A program made the translations under genes and the position numbers. DNA of 14,388 bases, from contig JABDKJ010000042.1 of the NCBI GenBank assembly GCA_013002285.1, positions 1 to 14,388 on the forward strand. The letters run 5' to 3'. Position 1 is the stretch's first letter; each line of letters starts with the position of its first letter. This document shows, one piece after another, positions 13,851-14,388 of this stretch. The notes under the pieces were generated by a model, which was not told the DNA's origin, made no database searches, and saw only the letters and a list, made by a program, of their open reading frames with translations. The stretch is from Flavobacteriales bacterium (GTDB lineage: Bacteria > Bacteroidota > Bacteroidia > Flavobacteriales > JABDKJ01).

Positions 13851-14388
13851 AGATCCCACTCTCCTACTATCAACAAGAAGATGTTGTTGGTCTTGCCAAA
13901 GATCTCATAGGCAAAGTCCTGTGTACAAACATTCAGGGAAACCAATGTGAAGGTATCATAACGGAAACTGAAGCTTATGCAGGAGCCACTGACAAGGCCT
14001 CCCATGCTTATAAAAACTTACGTACGAAACGGACTGAGACCATGTACGATAGTGGCGGGATTGCATACGTTTATTTGTGCTATGGTATCCACCATTTGTT
14101 CAATGTAGTTTGTGGCCCTCAAGACTTACCTCATGCCGTCTTGCTCCGGGGAATAAAGCCCTTGGGAGGTGTTCCTTTTATGGAAAAGAGAAGGCATAAA
14201 GATCATAGTTCCAAGAACTTCTCTAGTGGACCAGGAACCGCTACTATGGCTTTGGGTATAGATTTGTCGCATAACGGTACGCAGCTCAGTGGGCCTGTCA
14301 TTTGGCTCGAAGATAGAAGTATTCAGGTTCCAGATAAGGAGATCATTATAGGTCCGAGAATAGGTGTTGACTATGCTCAGGTAGATGC
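13847..14388 (+). CDS. 3-methyladenine DNA glycosylase (AAG/MPG family), C-terminus cut by window edge
   Basis: Open from GTG at 13847 to the edge (180 codons plus 2 nt); the family is about 200 residues, so roughly 20 are missing. It removes alkylated and deaminated purines from DNA, starting base excision repair. Key residues line up with human AAG: ETEAY (40-44) gives the water-activating Glu42 and stacking Tyr44, ASHAY gives His53 (spacing as Tyr127-His136), YVYLCYGIHHLFN (74-86) gives Tyr76, the DNA-intercalating Tyr79 and specificity residue Asn86, and SSGPGTATMALGI (126-138) is the conserved C-terminal segment. The GTG shares four bases with the recQ stop (GTGA), so translation is probably coupled. 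A TTG at 13835 is also in frame, but the family N-terminus KIPLSYYQ fits the GTG start. Confidence 0.92.
   Translation, partial: MKIPLSYYQQEDVVGLAKDLIGKVLCTNIQGNQCEGIITETEAYAGATDKASHAYKNLRTKRTETMYDSGGIAYVYLCYGIHHLFNVVCGPQDLPHAVLLRGIKPLGGVPFMEKRRHKDHSSKNFSSGPGTATMALGIDLSHNGTQLSGPVIWLEDRSIQVPDKEIIIGPRIGVDYAQVD

Overview
The window reads as chromosomal DNA of a Bacteroidota bacterium, most likely Flavobacteriales-like. The evidence is a moderately low GC content, a type IX secretion (T9SS) sorting tail on a lamin-G-like protein, a CarboxypepD_reg-like secreted protein, an IlvE with the N-terminus usual for Bacteroidota, a RecQ of the ~635-residue Bacteroidota form, and several TAnnTTTG promoter -7 motifs (TAATTTTG, TAGCTTTG, TACATTTG). 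Genus cannot be assigned by eye. I see no insertion sequence, tRNA, rRNA, CRISPR array or phage gene. No gene-free stretch exceeds about 130 bases, so the region is densely packed.

Layout. (1) 1-2781, minus strand: a membrane-anchored alpha/beta hydrolase followed after 1 nt by a membrane-anchored penicillin-acylase-family enzyme whose C-terminus runs off the window. (2) 2863-6313, plus strand: three exported proteins, namely a T9SS cargo with two copies of a lectin-like domain, a coiled-coil protein built from a duplicated ~75-residue unit, and a propeller-like protein with a degenerate sorting tail. (3) 6440-8954, plus strand: a tight operon of a HlyD-like membrane fusion protein, a VTC-type polyphosphate polymerase domain protein, and a DUF4956/MgtC-like four-helix membrane protein. 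(4) 8948-10303, minus: a secreted CarboxypepD_reg-domain protein of unknown role. (5) 10309-10809, plus: an OsmC/Ohr-family protein. (6) 10793-11860, minus: branched-chain aminotransferase IlvE. (7) 11943-14388, plus: a RecQ-family helicase with its zinc cysteines far downstream of the motor, overlapping the start of a 3-methyladenine DNA glycosylase cut by the window edge.

The most interesting unit is region 3. A cytosolic polyphosphate-synthesising fold, a small polytopic membrane protein and a periplasm-spanning adaptor are encoded together, with a same-frame TAG/TTG junction between the first two genes and an 11-nt overlap between the last two. I infer, without proof, a membrane machine that makes polyphosphate (or a related polyanion) and hands it across the inner membrane. 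Other points of interest are the unusual RecQ architecture, four genes with non-ATG starts, two convergent gene overlaps, and a perfect palindrome placed inside the predicted ilvE promoter.
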